From: Alcanivorax sp. 24
GTDB lineage: Bacteria > Pseudomonadota > Gammaproteobacteria > Pseudomonadales > Alcanivoracaceae
DNA: 64,000 bases
Reading direction: 5' to 3'
Assembly: GCF_004360225.1 (NCBI RefSeq)
Contig: NZ_SNUA01000001.1
Location: 434,001 to 498,000, forward strand
The position numbers were made by a program, and so were the translations under genes. The notes under the pieces were generated by a model. That model did not search any database. It saw only the letters and a list, made by a program, of their open reading frames with translations, and had not been told where the DNA came from. The number at the start of each line of letters is the position of its first letter. The stretch's first letter is position 1. This document shows, in pieces, positions 27,488 through 36,293 of the stretch.

Positions 27488-28722
27488 GAGGCCGCTCCGT
27501 TCTGATCGGCGTAACGGCGGATGATGGTTTTGCCCAGGGTCATTTCGTGAACCTGGTCGGGACCGTCGGCGAGCCGGCACCAGCGCGCGTAGTTGAAGCC
27601 TTCCGCCATGCAGTAATCGGCGGTAAGGCCACCGGCACCGTGGATTTGCATACAGCGGTCGATGATGTTCTGCACCAGCCGGGGCACGGTGGTCTTGCTG
27701 GCGGCGATCAGATCCAGCGCTCCCTGAGTACCATGCTGATCCATCTGCCGACAGGTTTTCAGGAGGAGCAAACGCGCCATCTCGATTTCCGAAAAACAAC
27801 GGGCGATATCCTCGCGCACGGACTGATGCTGGCTGAGCGGACGGCCGAAGGTGGCACGGGACTCCGCACGCTGACAAGCCAGTTCCAAAGAACGCTGAGC
27901 GACACCGATCAGGCGCATGCAATGGTGGATGCGGCCCGGTCCCAGACGCCCCTGGGCAATTTCGAAACCGCGTCCTTCACCGAGCAACATATTGCCCAGC
28001 GGTACGCGAACATTATTGAAATGAACCTCGGCGTGGCCGAGAGGCGCGTCGTCGTAGCCCAGGGTGCTGAGCGGACGGACCAGCTCCACGCCGGGCGTTT
28101 CTTTGGGCACCAGCACCTGGCTTTGCTGTTGGTGCCGGTTCGGGTTGTCGGGATCGGATTTGCCCATGACGATAAGAATCTTGCTGCGTTCATGGAAGGC
28201 GTTGGTGATGAACCACTTGCGGCCATTGAGCACCCATTCGTCGCCGTCACGCCGAATTTGCAGCTGTACGTTGGTGGCATCCGAGCACGCCGTGTCGGGT
28301 TCGGTCATGCAGTAGCAGGAACGAATGTCGCCGTTCAGCAGCGGTGTCAGCCATGTTGCCTGCTGGTCGGCGTTGCCGTACTTCATCAACACTTCCATGT
28401 TCCCGGTATCCGGGGCATTGCAATTGAATACCTCCGGTGACCACAGCACACGGCCCATGATTTCAGCCAAAGGCGCGTAATCAAAATGACTCAGTCCGGG
28501 GTGATCGGCGAAGTGGCTCAATTCCGGGGTAACGAACAAATTCCATAGCCCGGCCTGCTTGGCCTTGTCCTTTAATTGATCTATCAGGGGGAGCGGGGCA
28601 AACCGGTTGTCGGCGTGATCCAGTTGTTCGGCGTGGGCCCGTTCGTTGGGATAGATATAATCGTCCATGAAGCGAACGAGCCGATCCTGGAGTTGTAGAG
28701 AGGTGTCGCTGAAGGAATACAT
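27484..28722 (-). CDS. ACAD10/11-type acyl-CoA dehydrogenase
   Basis: A 412-residue acyl-CoA dehydrogenase whose layout (VTPELSHFADHPGLSHFDYAP start region, CMTEPDTACSDATN, QIHGAGGLTADYCMAEGFNYAR) is that of the ACAD10/11 branch. LvaC and human ACAD10/11 act on 4-phospho-acyl-CoA by eliminating phosphate. It heads a minus-strand unit SDR-kinase-ligase, with an ATGA overlap to the SDR. A sequence AGTGATTGGTCGG lies upstream (28761-28773) and resembles the CTGATTGGTCAG found near the thiolase promoter. Function as part of a 4-hydroxyacid pathway is an inference from the full set. Confidence 0.88.
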   Translation of the reverse strand: MYSFSDTSLQLQDRLVRFMDDYIYPNERAHAEQLDHADNRFAPLPLIDQLKDKAKQAGLWNLFVTPELSHFADHPGLSHFDYAPLAEIMGRVLWSPEVFNCNAPDTGNMEVLMKYGNADQQATWLTPLLNGDIRSCYCMTEPDTACSDATNVQLQIRRDGDEWVLNGRKWFITNAFHERSKILIVMGKSDPDNPNRHQQQSQVLVPKETPGVELVRPLSTLGYDDAPLGHAEVHFNNVRVPLGNMLLGEGRGFEIAQGRLGPGRIHHCMRLIGVAQRSLELACQRAESRATFGRPLSQHQSVREDIARCFSEIEMARLLLLKTCRQMDQHGTQGALDLIAASKTTVPRLVQNIIDRCMQIHGAGGLTADYCMAEGFNYARWCRLADGPDQVHEMTLGKTIIRRYADQNGAAS

Positions 28723-28778
28723 TCGGTGTCCTTATGATCACGGTATCAGTTTGTTATATCAGTGATTGGTCGGCTCCG

Positions 28779-28801
28779 GGGCCAGGCCCGGACCCTGGCC
28801 C
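28779..28801 (-). terminator. GC-rich hairpin after the nitroreductase gene
   Basis: GGGCCAGG (28779-28786) and CCTGGCCC (28794-28801) form an 8-bp perfect stem with a 7-nt loop, 19 bp after the nitroreductase stop. No T-tract follows, so terminator function is tentative. Confidence 0.4.
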
Positions 28802-28820
28802 GCCGGTTACGCCGGGATAG

Positions 28821-29507
28821 TCAGAGGCCGTGGAATTCCGCGATGTCATCCAATCGTGCCCGCTGGGTGCGAAGCCGGTTCACGTCGGCGCTCTCATCCC
28901 GGTAACCGATGGCCATGCCGGTGAACAGCATCCATTCGTCCGGGGCCTGGAAAAACGTCCCCAGCGTTTGCGGATAGCGCGACCAGCACTCCTGCGGGCA
29001 ACTGTCGAGACCCGCTTCGCGCAGCAGCAGCATCACAGATTGCAGGTACATGCCCAGGTCCGACCATTGCGGCGGACCCATGCTGCGGTGCACGTAGCAG
29101 AACAGCGCCACCGGCGCTCCGAAGAACTGGAAGTTGTTGGCGAACCAGCGTAACCGTGCCGCCTTGTCCTTGCGGGGAATGCCAAGCAGGCCATACATGT
29201 CCTCGCCGACCTGAAAACGCCGGTCCCGGTAGGGGGCAATCAGATTGGGAGGATAAACGTCGTATTCACGGTCTTCTCCGCCGGGGGCCTGCTCCAGGCG
29301 TTGGCGCATTACTGCTTTGAGCGCCGCCATGCGCTCACCGCCGATCACATAAAGATGCCAGGGCTGGAGATTGCCGCCAGATGGTGCCCGGCTGGCTTTC
29401 TCAAGCACGGTGCGCAGCAGCGCACCGTCCACCGGCCGGTCCTGGAAGGCGCGGACCGAACGCCGGGAATCGAGCGACTCACTGACGGTTGTAGCCGTAT
29501 TGGTCAT
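28821..29507 (-). CDS. Nitroreductase family protein
   Basis: A 228-residue FMN-dependent oxidoreductase. The N-terminal RRSVRAFQDRPVD and APSGGNLQPWHLYVI are the family flavin-binding signatures; SVMLLLREAGLDSCPQECW is the helix near the active site. Members reduce nitroaromatics, quinones or enones with NAD(P)H; the natural substrate is not predictable. It is probably monocistronic, between the lva-like unit and a repeat-containing gap upstream. No export signal is seen. Confidence 0.88.
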   Translation of the reverse strand: MTNTATTVSESLDSRRSVRAFQDRPVDGALLRTVLEKASRAPSGGNLQPWHLYVIGGERMAALKAVMRQRLEQAPGGEDREYDVYPPNLIAPYRDRRFQVGEDMYGLLGIPRKDKAARLRWFANNFQFFGAPVALFCYVHRSMGPPQWSDLGMYLQSVMLLLREAGLDSCPQECWSRYPQTLGTFFQAPDEWMLFTGMAIGYRDESADVNRLRTQRARLDDIAEFHGL

Positions 29508-29730
29508 TGGCGATTACTCCTTCAAAGGCGGTTTGCTCTGACATTAAAAACAGTCAGACATGCGGTCGGTACCGACCAGCGAAGGCGGCGCTGGAATGCG
29601 GTGTTCCAAGTCTGAAAAGCGGTGTTGAAACGGTAAATTTGAGTGTGATGTTTCTCAAATCAATTTTCAGAATGACGAATTATTTCTCATGGAAATATAC
29701 CTGGTGCCCGGGTAGAGGGCAGGCAGGGGC

Positions 29731-29783
29731 GATTCGCCATCAGACTGGCTTCCCCCAGCGGGGGCTTCGTTTGGAGGCGAATC
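29731..29783 (-). other. Long stem-loop at the end of the FMN reductase-like gene
   Basis: GATTCGCC (29731-29738) pairs with GGCGAATC (29776-29783), which overlaps the gene's last codon and stop. A CCCCC-AGC-GGGGG hairpin (29752-29764) lies inside. It may end or stabilise the putA transcript. Confidence 0.5.
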
Positions 29784-30252
29784 AGAAAATCCCGTTGTCC
29801 AGACCGGCGGCCAGATACAACCCCAATTCCTCCACCTGGTCGACAAAGGCATCCCGCCAGTCGCCCCGGCAAACCAGCGGCGGTTGCACCCAGTTCCAGC
29901 GCAGGCCGGTGACGATGGACTCGATGGCGCGGCGGGTGCCGGTGCCGTCGTGGCCGGCACGGATATAAAGCGCGCAGGGCAATCCCTGTTTGTGCTCCAG
30001 CACGGCGTAGTAGGTACGGTCGAAGAAGTCCTTCAGTGCGCCGCTCATGTAGCCCAGATTCTCGGTGGTGCCGAGCAGGATGGCGTCGCAGGCCATTACG
30101 TCCTCGGGATCGGCTTCCAGCGGCGGTTTCCAGATCGCGCGGACAGTCTCGATGTCGTCATGCCCGGCGCCGCGCAGGGCGGCGTCCACCAGTTTGCGGG
30201 TATTGGGCGAGGGCGCGTGGGCCACGATCAGCAGGGTTTTGGTATCGCTCAT
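29782..30252 (-). CDS. Flavodoxin-like NAD(P)H-dependent FMN reductase family protein
   Basis: A 156-residue flavodoxin-fold protein. The first strand and phosphate loop read LLIVAHAPSPNTRKLVDA; LLGTTENLGYMSGALKDFFDRTYY is the second FMN-contact region. Such proteins reduce quinones or supply reduced flavin. It starts 10 bp after the putA stop and so is likely cotranscribed with proline catabolism, perhaps to handle quinone or flavin electrons from proline oxidation. That link is inference. Length is typical of small WrbA/MdaB-like relatives. Confidence 0.82.
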   Translation of the reverse strand: MSDTKTLLIVAHAPSPNTRKLVDAALRGAGHDDIETVRAIWKPPLEADPEDVMACDAILLGTTENLGYMSGALKDFFDRTYYAVLEHKQGLPCALYIRAGHDGTGTRRAIESIVTGLRWNWVQPPLVCRGDWRDAFVDQVEELGLYLAAGLDNGIF

Positions 30253-30262
30253 GTGATCCAGT

Positions 30263-33200
30263 CTAGGGGGCGCCTCCCAGATTCACCAGATCCGGATCGA
30301 TCCCCAGGGCCGAGAGGTTGTCGGTGACCACCCGTTCGGTGCAGAAGCGCATCAGATAGTGCGGGCCTCCGGCCTTGAAACCGGTGCCGGAGAGGCGTTC
30401 GCCACCGAATGGCTGGCAGCCGGGTACGGCGCCGATCTGGTTGCGGTTGATGTACAGATTGCCGACGCGGGCCCGTTTCACCCAGCCGTCGATGTGTGCC
30501 TGGATGCGGCTGTGAATACCCAGGGTGAGGCCGTAGCCGGTGCGCTCGATGTAGTCGATCACTTTGTCCCGCTCATCGTGGCGCCAAGCGGCGATGTACA
30601 GTAATGGCCCGAAAATTTCCTCTTCAGGCAAGTGTTCCCAGTCCACCAGTGCCGCTTCCGGTGCCACATAGAACCCCTGTTCGCCCAGAGCCGGGTCGAC
30701 CTGCGGCGTCACCGCGCTCCAGCGAGCGTGGCGGCGCAATCCGGCGCGGGCCTGTTCCAGTTGATCGCGGGCGCCGGCGTTGATGACCGGCCCCACGTCG
30801 CTGGCCAGCAAGGCCGGATGGCCCACTTTCAAGGATGCCATGGCGCCCTGGAGTTTGGGCAACAGGCGGTCAAGCAAGGTATCCTCCACCAGCAGTACCC
30901 GCAGGGCGGAGCAGCGCTGGCCGGCGCTGGTGCAGGTGCTGGTCAGCACATCCCGCACCAGTTGTTCCGGCAGCGCGGAACTGTCGGCGATCAGAACATT
31001 GAGTCCGCCGGTTTCGGCGATCAGCGGTAGCAGGGGCCCCTCGCGGGCAGCCAGGGCACGCTCGATGTGTTTGGCGGTGGCGGTGCTGCCGGTCACCGCC
31101 ACGCCGGCGAGAGCGGGGGCGTTAAGCAGTGCGTCGCTGATCCGGCTGGCCTCGCCGCCGATAAAATGCAGCGCCGCCTCTGGCACGCCCGCCTCGTGTA
31201 GCAGTTGTACCGCCCGCCAGGCGATGAAGGGTGTGTCGGAAGCCGGCTTGGCCAGTACGGTGTTGCCACTGACCAATGCCGCCAGAACCTGCCCGCAAAA
31301 AATCGCCAGGGGGAAATTCCAGGGGCTGATACAGAGGAAGACACCCCGGGCATGCCAGGTCAGTTGGTTGGCTTCACCGCTGACATGGTCCAGAACCCTC
31401 GGAGCCCCTTGCAGTGCCTCCGCCTGTTGCGCGTAGTAACCGCAGAAGTCATGGGCTTCGCGCCAGTCGGCGAAGGCGTCGGTGAAGGTCTTGCCGCCCT
31501 CCAGCATGAGCAGATAAAGCAGCTCCGCCTGATGTTGTTCCAGCAAGCCGGCGAATCGCCGCACGGTATCCGCGCGTTCCGACACCGGCCGGCGGCTCCA
31601 ATCCTCGAAGGCCTCCCACGCCCGGGTATAGGCCCGATGGACGGCGTCGGTGTCGGCCAGGTACACGTCTCCGAGTTCACGGCCATCGGCGGGGCTGCGG
31701 CGAATCCGGGGTTGGCCGTCCGCTTCCCCGGCACGCCAAAGGTGGCCTTGCCATTGGCTCAGGGATGCCCGTAACGCATGCAACGCGACCGGATCGGTCA
31801 GTGACGGTAGTGTCGGCACCCGGCGGGGCGCGAACCGTTCCGGTGGCGGCAGCAATTCCCGCGGTTGTTCCCGGGCGGGACGCCAGTTCAGGGTGGGATC
31901 CCGCGCCAACTGTTCCGCCGCGATGTGTTCGTCCAGCAATAAGTTGACGAAGGACTGGCTGCTGCCGTTTTCCATCAGACGCCGGACCAGGTAGGGCAGC
32001 AGCGTATTGAACGGGCCCACCGGCTCGTACAGGCGCAGGGGATGGCCGTGCCGCTCGGCAAAGACCCGATGCTGGGCCTCGCCCATGCCGGCCAGCCGCT
32101 GGAACTCGGCATCGCCGGTGAAGCTGTCCAGATGATGGTGCAGCCAGGCCAGGGTGTGGCAATTGTGCGTGGCGAATTGCGGATAAAAGAAGGCGGGCTC
32201 GGACAACAGGCGCTTGGCGCAGGCGAGGTAACTGATATCAGTGTGCGTTTTGCGGGTATAAACCGGGTAATCACGCAGGCTCTGCTGTTGTGCCAGCTTG
32301 ATCTCGGTATCCCAGTAAGCGCCCTTGACCAGGCGTACCGGCAGTTTCAGGTTATGTTCGCGCGCCTGATCGGCGAGCCAGTGGATCACCATCGGCGCCC
32401 TTTTCTGGTAAGCCTGCACCGCCACGCCCAGGCCCTGCCAATCCGCCACTTCCGGCAGGGCGAGGGCTTGCCCGAACAGACGCAGGGTGATCTCCAGGCG
32501 GTCCGCCTCCTCAGCGTCCAGGGTCACCGGAATGCCGGTGGCGGCGGCGCGGGACAGCAGATCCCGCAAGCGGGGCCACAGTTGCTCCCGTACCGTGGCC
32601 CACTGGGCGAATTCGAAGCGGGGATGGAGCGCGGATAACTTGATGGAAATGCCATCCCGGGCCAGTACTGGCAGGTCCGGGGCCTGGCCGGCGAGGGCCT
32701 CGATGGCCTGGCGATACTGGCGGTGGTAGTGCTCCGCTTCGTCGTCGCTCTGCGCCGCCTCGCCGAGCATGTCGAAGGAATAACGTAGCGCCGGATCTCG
32801 CCGTCGCAGCGCCTGGGGCAGGGTCTCGCCGACCACGAACTGGCGCGCGATCAATTGCACGCCTTGTACCAGGGCCCGGCGGAACAGTGGATCACCAAGG
32901 CGCCGGCGCAACCCGTGCCAGGCGTCCGGCAGTGCCTGGTCCGGCTCCAGCCAGCGGGCGGACAGGGACAGGCCGCGGGCGGCCATCTGAATCAGCGCCG
33001 GGGTGTTGTCGTCCGGCAAGCTCCAGTCACCGCGAGTCAGCAGATCGTGGATCAGATCGTTGGCGTTGTCGGCATCGGGAATGCGCAGCAGTGCTTCCGC
33101 CAGCGTCAGCAGCAGGCGGCCCTCGCGGGAATTCAGACGCCAACTGTGCAGGAACTGCTCGAACAGGGCGGGACGGGCGGCGCGGGCCGCTTCCACCAGA

Positions 33201-33379
33201 GACCGGCACTCGGTGGCAATGGCCTGCCGGTCCGGGCCGGGCCGCAGAGAGCGCAACAGTTCGGCGATCAGGGTGTCCTGATCCGCCAGATGGTACGCCC
33301 GCAGCGGGGCCAGGTCGGGGCCGGGGTCGGGCAGGTCGGCAAGCGGTGGGATCATGGTGTCGATCTCCAGGCTCTCCAT
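30263..33379 (-). CDS. putA: Bifunctional proline dehydrogenase / P5C dehydrogenase
   Basis: A 1038-residue PutA that oxidises proline to glutamate in two steps with FAD and NAD. The proline dehydrogenase barrel spans about residues 70-470 (SIKLSALHPRFEF, RLVKGAYWDTEIK, YPQFATHN). The aldehyde dehydrogenase half follows (ISPWNFPLAIF, TGSTATAK, IAETGGLN, catalytic Cys in GQRCSAL). There is no N-terminal ribbon-helix-helix DNA-binding domain as in the trifunctional enterobacterial PutA, so it cannot self-repress. It is divergent from an arginase-family gene and followed by an FMN reductase-like gene. Confidence 0.96.
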   Translation of the reverse strand: MESLEIDTMIPPLADLPDPGPDLAPLRAYHLADQDTLIAELLRSLRPGPDRQAIATECRSLVEAARAARPALFEQFLHSWRLNSREGRLLLTLAEALLRIPDADNANDLIHDLLTRGDWSLPDDNTPALIQMAARGLSLSARWLEPDQALPDAWHGLRRRLGDPLFRRALVQGVQLIARQFVVGETLPQALRRRDPALRYSFDMLGEAAQSDDEAEHYHRQYRQAIEALAGQAPDLPVLARDGISIKLSALHPRFEFAQWATVREQLWPRLRDLLSRAAATGIPVTLDAEEADRLEITLRLFGQALALPEVADWQGLGVAVQAYQKRAPMVIHWLADQAREHNLKLPVRLVKGAYWDTEIKLAQQQSLRDYPVYTRKTHTDISYLACAKRLLSEPAFFYPQFATHNCHTLAWLHHHLDSFTGDAEFQRLAGMGEAQHRVFAERHGHPLRLYEPVGPFNTLLPYLVRRLMENGSSQSFVNLLLDEHIAAEQLARDPTLNWRPAREQPRELLPPPERFAPRRVPTLPSLTDPVALHALRASLSQWQGHLWRAGEADGQPRIRRSPADGRELGDVYLADTDAVHRAYTRAWEAFEDWSRRPVSERADTVRRFAGLLEQHQAELLYLLMLEGGKTFTDAFADWREAHDFCGYYAQQAEALQGAPRVLDHVSGEANQLTWHARGVFLCISPWNFPLAIFCGQVLAALVSGNTVLAKPASDTPFIAWRAVQLLHEAGVPEAALHFIGGEASRISDALLNAPALAGVAVTGSTATAKHIERALAAREGPLLPLIAETGGLNVLIADSSALPEQLVRDVLTSTCTSAGQRCSALRVLLVEDTLLDRLLPKLQGAMASLKVGHPALLASDVGPVINAGARDQLEQARAGLRRHARWSAVTPQVDPALGEQGFYVAPEAALVDWEHLPEEEIFGPLLYIAAWRHDERDKVIDYIERTGYGLTLGIHSRIQAHIDGWVKRARVGNLYINRNQIGAVPGCQPFGGERLSGTGFKAGGPHYLMRFCTERVVTDNLSALGIDPDLVNLGGAP

Positions 33380-33482
33380 GATGCCATCAACGGGGGTATG
33401 CTGGTGGCGAACCGGGCGTGCGGAATGGCGTCACGTCTGCTTTGAGGATAACCGCGACGGGCGGTTTCGGCGAGGATTGGCC

Positions 33483-34379
33483 ATGTTGTCGTTACCCGCG
33501 CTGGCGGCGCCGTCCTATCTGGGCGGACGGCGACCGGAAAGGCCCTGGCGGCCTGGAGACATCCGCCTGGAACCGTTGTGGCGGAGGCTGCGTCAGCGTC
33601 ATGGCCTGACGCTGGACTGGCGCGACTGCCTGCTGCCGCCGGACAACGCGTCCGGGCCGTCGGTCCTGGCCGATTACCTGAGCCGACTGCGAGACCGCGT
33701 GTACAACGAACTGAGTAGCGGCCGGCCGTTGTTCGTGCTCGGCGGCGATCACGCCAATGCCATGGCGGTGTGGGACGCTGCCCTGGCGACGGTGGGCGAG
33801 CGCCGTTTCGGCCTGCTGTGGATCGACGCCCATCTGGACTGCCATACCTTCATGACCACCCCCTCGGGCAATGTGCACGGCATGCCGCTGGCGGCGTTGC
33901 TGGGGCTGGCGGATCCTTCACTGGCGGCGCTGATGCCCGGCCGCCGCCGGTTGCGGCCGGAAGCACTGTGTCTGTTCGGGGTGCGCAGTTATGAGCGTGC
34001 CGAACAGGACGCCATGGAATGCCTGAAGGTCCGTGTGATTCAGGCGGCCCGGGTGCGCCGCGACGGTGTGGATGCGGCTCTGGACGGAGCGCTGGATTAC
34101 CTGGACCAGCATTGCGAGCACTACGGAATCAGCATTGATCTGGACGCCATTCACCCACGTCAGGCACCGGCGGTGGCCACGCCGGTGGTCGGGGGGCTCA
34201 ATGGTCCCGCCTTGTGTCAGGCGTTGTGCCGGAGGGTGGATCCGGATCGCTGCCGGATCCTGGAAATCGCCGAGTTCTACCCGTCGCTGGATCGCGCCGG
34301 TCGCACCCAGCGGCTATTGGCGGATCTGGTTGGCGCCTGGTGGTGGTCCCGCGGCAGCCGTCGGCGGGGGTGGGCCTGA
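33483..34379 (+). CDS. Arginase/agmatinase-family ureohydrolase
   Basis: A 299-residue binuclear-Mn ureohydrolase. Metal-ligand motifs are present: LGGDHANAM, WIDAHLDCHTF and SIDLDAIHP. The frame runs upstream into the putA start, but ATG 33483 follows GAGG at 7 bp and gives the usual start of the fold (SLPALAAPSYLGGRR). The family includes arginase, agmatinase and formimidoylglutamase. Neighbours (ornithine cyclodeaminase convergent, putA divergent) favour arginase, yielding ornithine for conversion to proline. Loop SGNVHGMPLAALLG fits that group. Confidence 0.83.
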   Translation: MLSLPALAAPSYLGGRRPERPWRPGDIRLEPLWRRLRQRHGLTLDWRDCLLPPDNASGPSVLADYLSRLRDRVYNELSSGRPLFVLGGDHANAMAVWDAALATVGERRFGLLWIDAHLDCHTFMTTPSGNVHGMPLAALLGLADPSLAALMPGRRRLRPEALCLFGVRSYERAEQDAMECLKVRVIQAARVRRDGVDAALDGALDYLDQHCEHYGISIDLDAIHPRQAPAVATPVVGGLNGPALCQALCRRVDPDRCRILEIAEFYPSLDRAGRTQRLLADLVGAWWWSRGSRRRGWA

Positions 34380-34386
34380 GGCCTCG

Positions 34387-35397
34387 TCAATTGCCCGCCA
34401 CCAATGAAAACAAGTCCTTCGGATCGGCCAGATCCGGTACCAGGGTCACCTCGCTACCGATGTCGTATCGCTCCGCCAACCGTGCCACCAGGTCCAGCAC
34501 CGCCAGGTCCTCCACGGCGATGCCCACGGCATCGAACAGGGTGATGTCATCGTCGTTGTCACGGCCGGAGCGCTGATTGGTGAGGATTTCCCATAGTTCG
34601 GAGTGGACGCTGGCGGCCCCGGTTTGCTGGATCTCGCCTTCCTGTTCGCTTTGCGGCCGGTACTCCACCACGGTTTTGCAACGGCGTATCACCTCTGGCG
34701 ACAGTTCCGTTTTACCCGGGCAGTCGCCGCCCATGGCGTTGATGTGGACGCCGGGACGCAGCAGCGCTTCGTCGATCAGGGACTGGTGTTGTTTGGCGGC
34801 GGTGAGCGTAATCCAGACATCGGCCTCACGGAGCGTATCGGCGATGTCTTGTCCTCGCCGCAGGTGAAAACGGTGGCCGAGATGACCGGCGAATTTGTCC
34901 ATGGCAGTGGCGTCGATGTCGAAGTAGCTCACCTCGGTCACCGGCAGGCGGCTGGCCAGAGCCAGCACCTGAAATTCCGCCTGGGCGCCACAACCGATCA
35001 GCGCCACCCGCTGGCTTTCCAGCCGTGCCAGCAGGCCGGCGGCCAGGGCCGCCACGGCGGCGGTGCGCACCGCCGTCAGCAAGGTCATCTCACTGACCAT
35101 CAGTGGGTAGCCGCTGGGTACGTCGGCCAGCAGGCCGATGGCGGTGACACTGAGCTTGCCCCGCGCCGGGTTGCCCGGGTGGCCGTTCACGTATTTGACG
35201 CCATAGAGCCGGTCATCGGCGCAAGGCATCAGTTCGGTAACGCCGAAAGGGTAATGGAAGGCGTGGCGGGGGGAGAGCCGCAATTCCGGCCAGCGGCGCA
35301 GGTAGTCTTCAATGGCGTCCACCGCCAGCGCCAGGAAAGGTTCCGGGCCGACGCGCCGGATCAGCGCTTGCATATCGGTCACGGTGATCAGCTTCAT
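34387..35397 (-). CDS. Ornithine cyclodeaminase family protein
   Basis: A 336-residue member of the ornithine cyclodeaminase/mu-crystallin family, which converts ornithine to proline and ammonia using bound NAD. Visible features: GVKYVNGHPGNPARG (substrate site), LLTAVRTAAVAALAA, the dinucleotide motif ALIGCGAQAEFQ and AMGGDCPGKTEL. The frame opens earlier, but ATG 35397 follows GGGAGGG. It is convergent with the arginase gene (7 bp between stops). Arginase, cyclodeaminase and PutA together would carry arginine to glutamate. Confidence 0.87.
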   Translation of the reverse strand: MKLITVTDMQALIRRVGPEPFLALAVDAIEDYLRRWPELRLSPRHAFHYPFGVTELMPCADDRLYGVKYVNGHPGNPARGKLSVTAIGLLADVPSGYPLMVSEMTLLTAVRTAAVAALAAGLLARLESQRVALIGCGAQAEFQVLALASRLPVTEVSYFDIDATAMDKFAGHLGHRFHLRRGQDIADTLREADVWITLTAAKQHQSLIDEALLRPGVHINAMGGDCPGKTELSPEVIRRCKTVVEYRPQSEQEGEIQQTGAASVHSELWEILTNQRSGRDNDDDITLFDAVGIAVEDLAVLDLVARLAERYDIGSEVTLVPDLADPKDLFSLVAGN

Positions 35398-35478
35398 GGG
35401 CCCTCCCGCGTGGCGTGCTTCCATGCTACTCCCTGGGGAGGGTGTGAGCACGCTTCATGGATAACCCGAGACCCGCCC

Positions 35479-36255
35479 TCAACGGCCCCGAAACACTGCT
35501 TGCCGTTTTTCAACGAATGCCTGGGCTCCTTCCTTGAGATCCTCGGTGGTGAAGGCCAGGGACTGCATGTCGGCTTCATGATCCAGGGTCTCGGTAAGCG
35601 AAGCGCTCCAGGAATGGTTGATTTGGGCTTTTATCATTCCCAGGCCGAGAGAGGGCCCCACGGCTATTTGACGGGCCACGTGCAGCGCCTCGTCGCCAAG
35701 CTGGTCGTCGTCGACACAGCGCCAGATCAGTCCCCAATCCGCGGCCTGCTGCGCGTTGAGTGGTTCCGCCAGTAACGCCAAAGCTCGCGCACGCGGCACG
35801 CCGATGGCGCGTTGCACGAACAACGAGGTTCCCGCGTCCAGAGCCGCGCCGAGGCGGGCGAAACTGAGAATAAAGCGGGCGGAGCGCGCGGCGAGGACAA
35901 TATCGCCGGCCAGTGCAAGGCCAACACCGGCGCCTGCCGCCGCGCCATTGACCGCCGTTACCACAGGAATGCGGCCAGCGCGCAGCCTTTCCAGAGTAGG
36001 GTGCAGATGTCGGCGCATACGGGCACCGATATCGGCGCCTGATTTGAACAGGCCTCCCCCCAACTGCGCGCCGGAGCAGAAACCCTTGCCCGCTGCGGTT
36101 ATCAGGATGGCGCGGATGTCCGCGTCCGCGCTCACCGCGGCGGTAACGGTGTCCAGCTCCCGCATCAGCGTGTCGTCAAGTGCATTGTATTCGGCGGGCC
36201 GGTTCAATGTGATGATGGCGACGCCATCGCGGTCTTCACGCAGCACGGTTGGCAT
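35479..36255 (-). CDS. Enoyl-CoA hydratase/isomerase family protein
   Basis: A 258-residue crotonase-fold protein. ITLNRPAEYNALDDTL, GFCSGAQL and AVNGAAAGAGVGLALAGDIVLAA mark the CoA site and oxyanion hole. The second glutamate common in hydratases is replaced around ARLGAALDAGTSLF, so the reaction (hydratase, isomerase or other) is open. The start is ATG 36255, 8 bp after GGAGAG. It is last in a five-gene run with SDR, two MaoC-type dehydratases and thiolase. Confidence 0.88.
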   Translation of the reverse strand: MPTVLREDRDGVAIITLNRPAEYNALDDTLMRELDTVTAAVSADADIRAILITAAGKGFCSGAQLGGGLFKSGADIGARMRRHLHPTLERLRAGRIPVVTAVNGAAAGAGVGLALAGDIVLAARSARFILSFARLGAALDAGTSLFVQRAIGVPRARALALLAEPLNAQQAADWGLIWRCVDDDQLGDEALHVARQIAVGPSLGLGMIKAQINHSWSASLTETLDHEADMQSLAFTTEDLKEGAQAFVEKRQAVFRGR

Positions 36256-36293
36256 GGTTTTCTCTCCGGTGTAGAAGGAATGGTCGTCTCCAT

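Noticed and set aside
26711-27922. SDR of 403 residues
   Set aside because: The first 145 codons overlap the upstream dehydrogenase in another frame; the conserved SDR start is ATG 27487.
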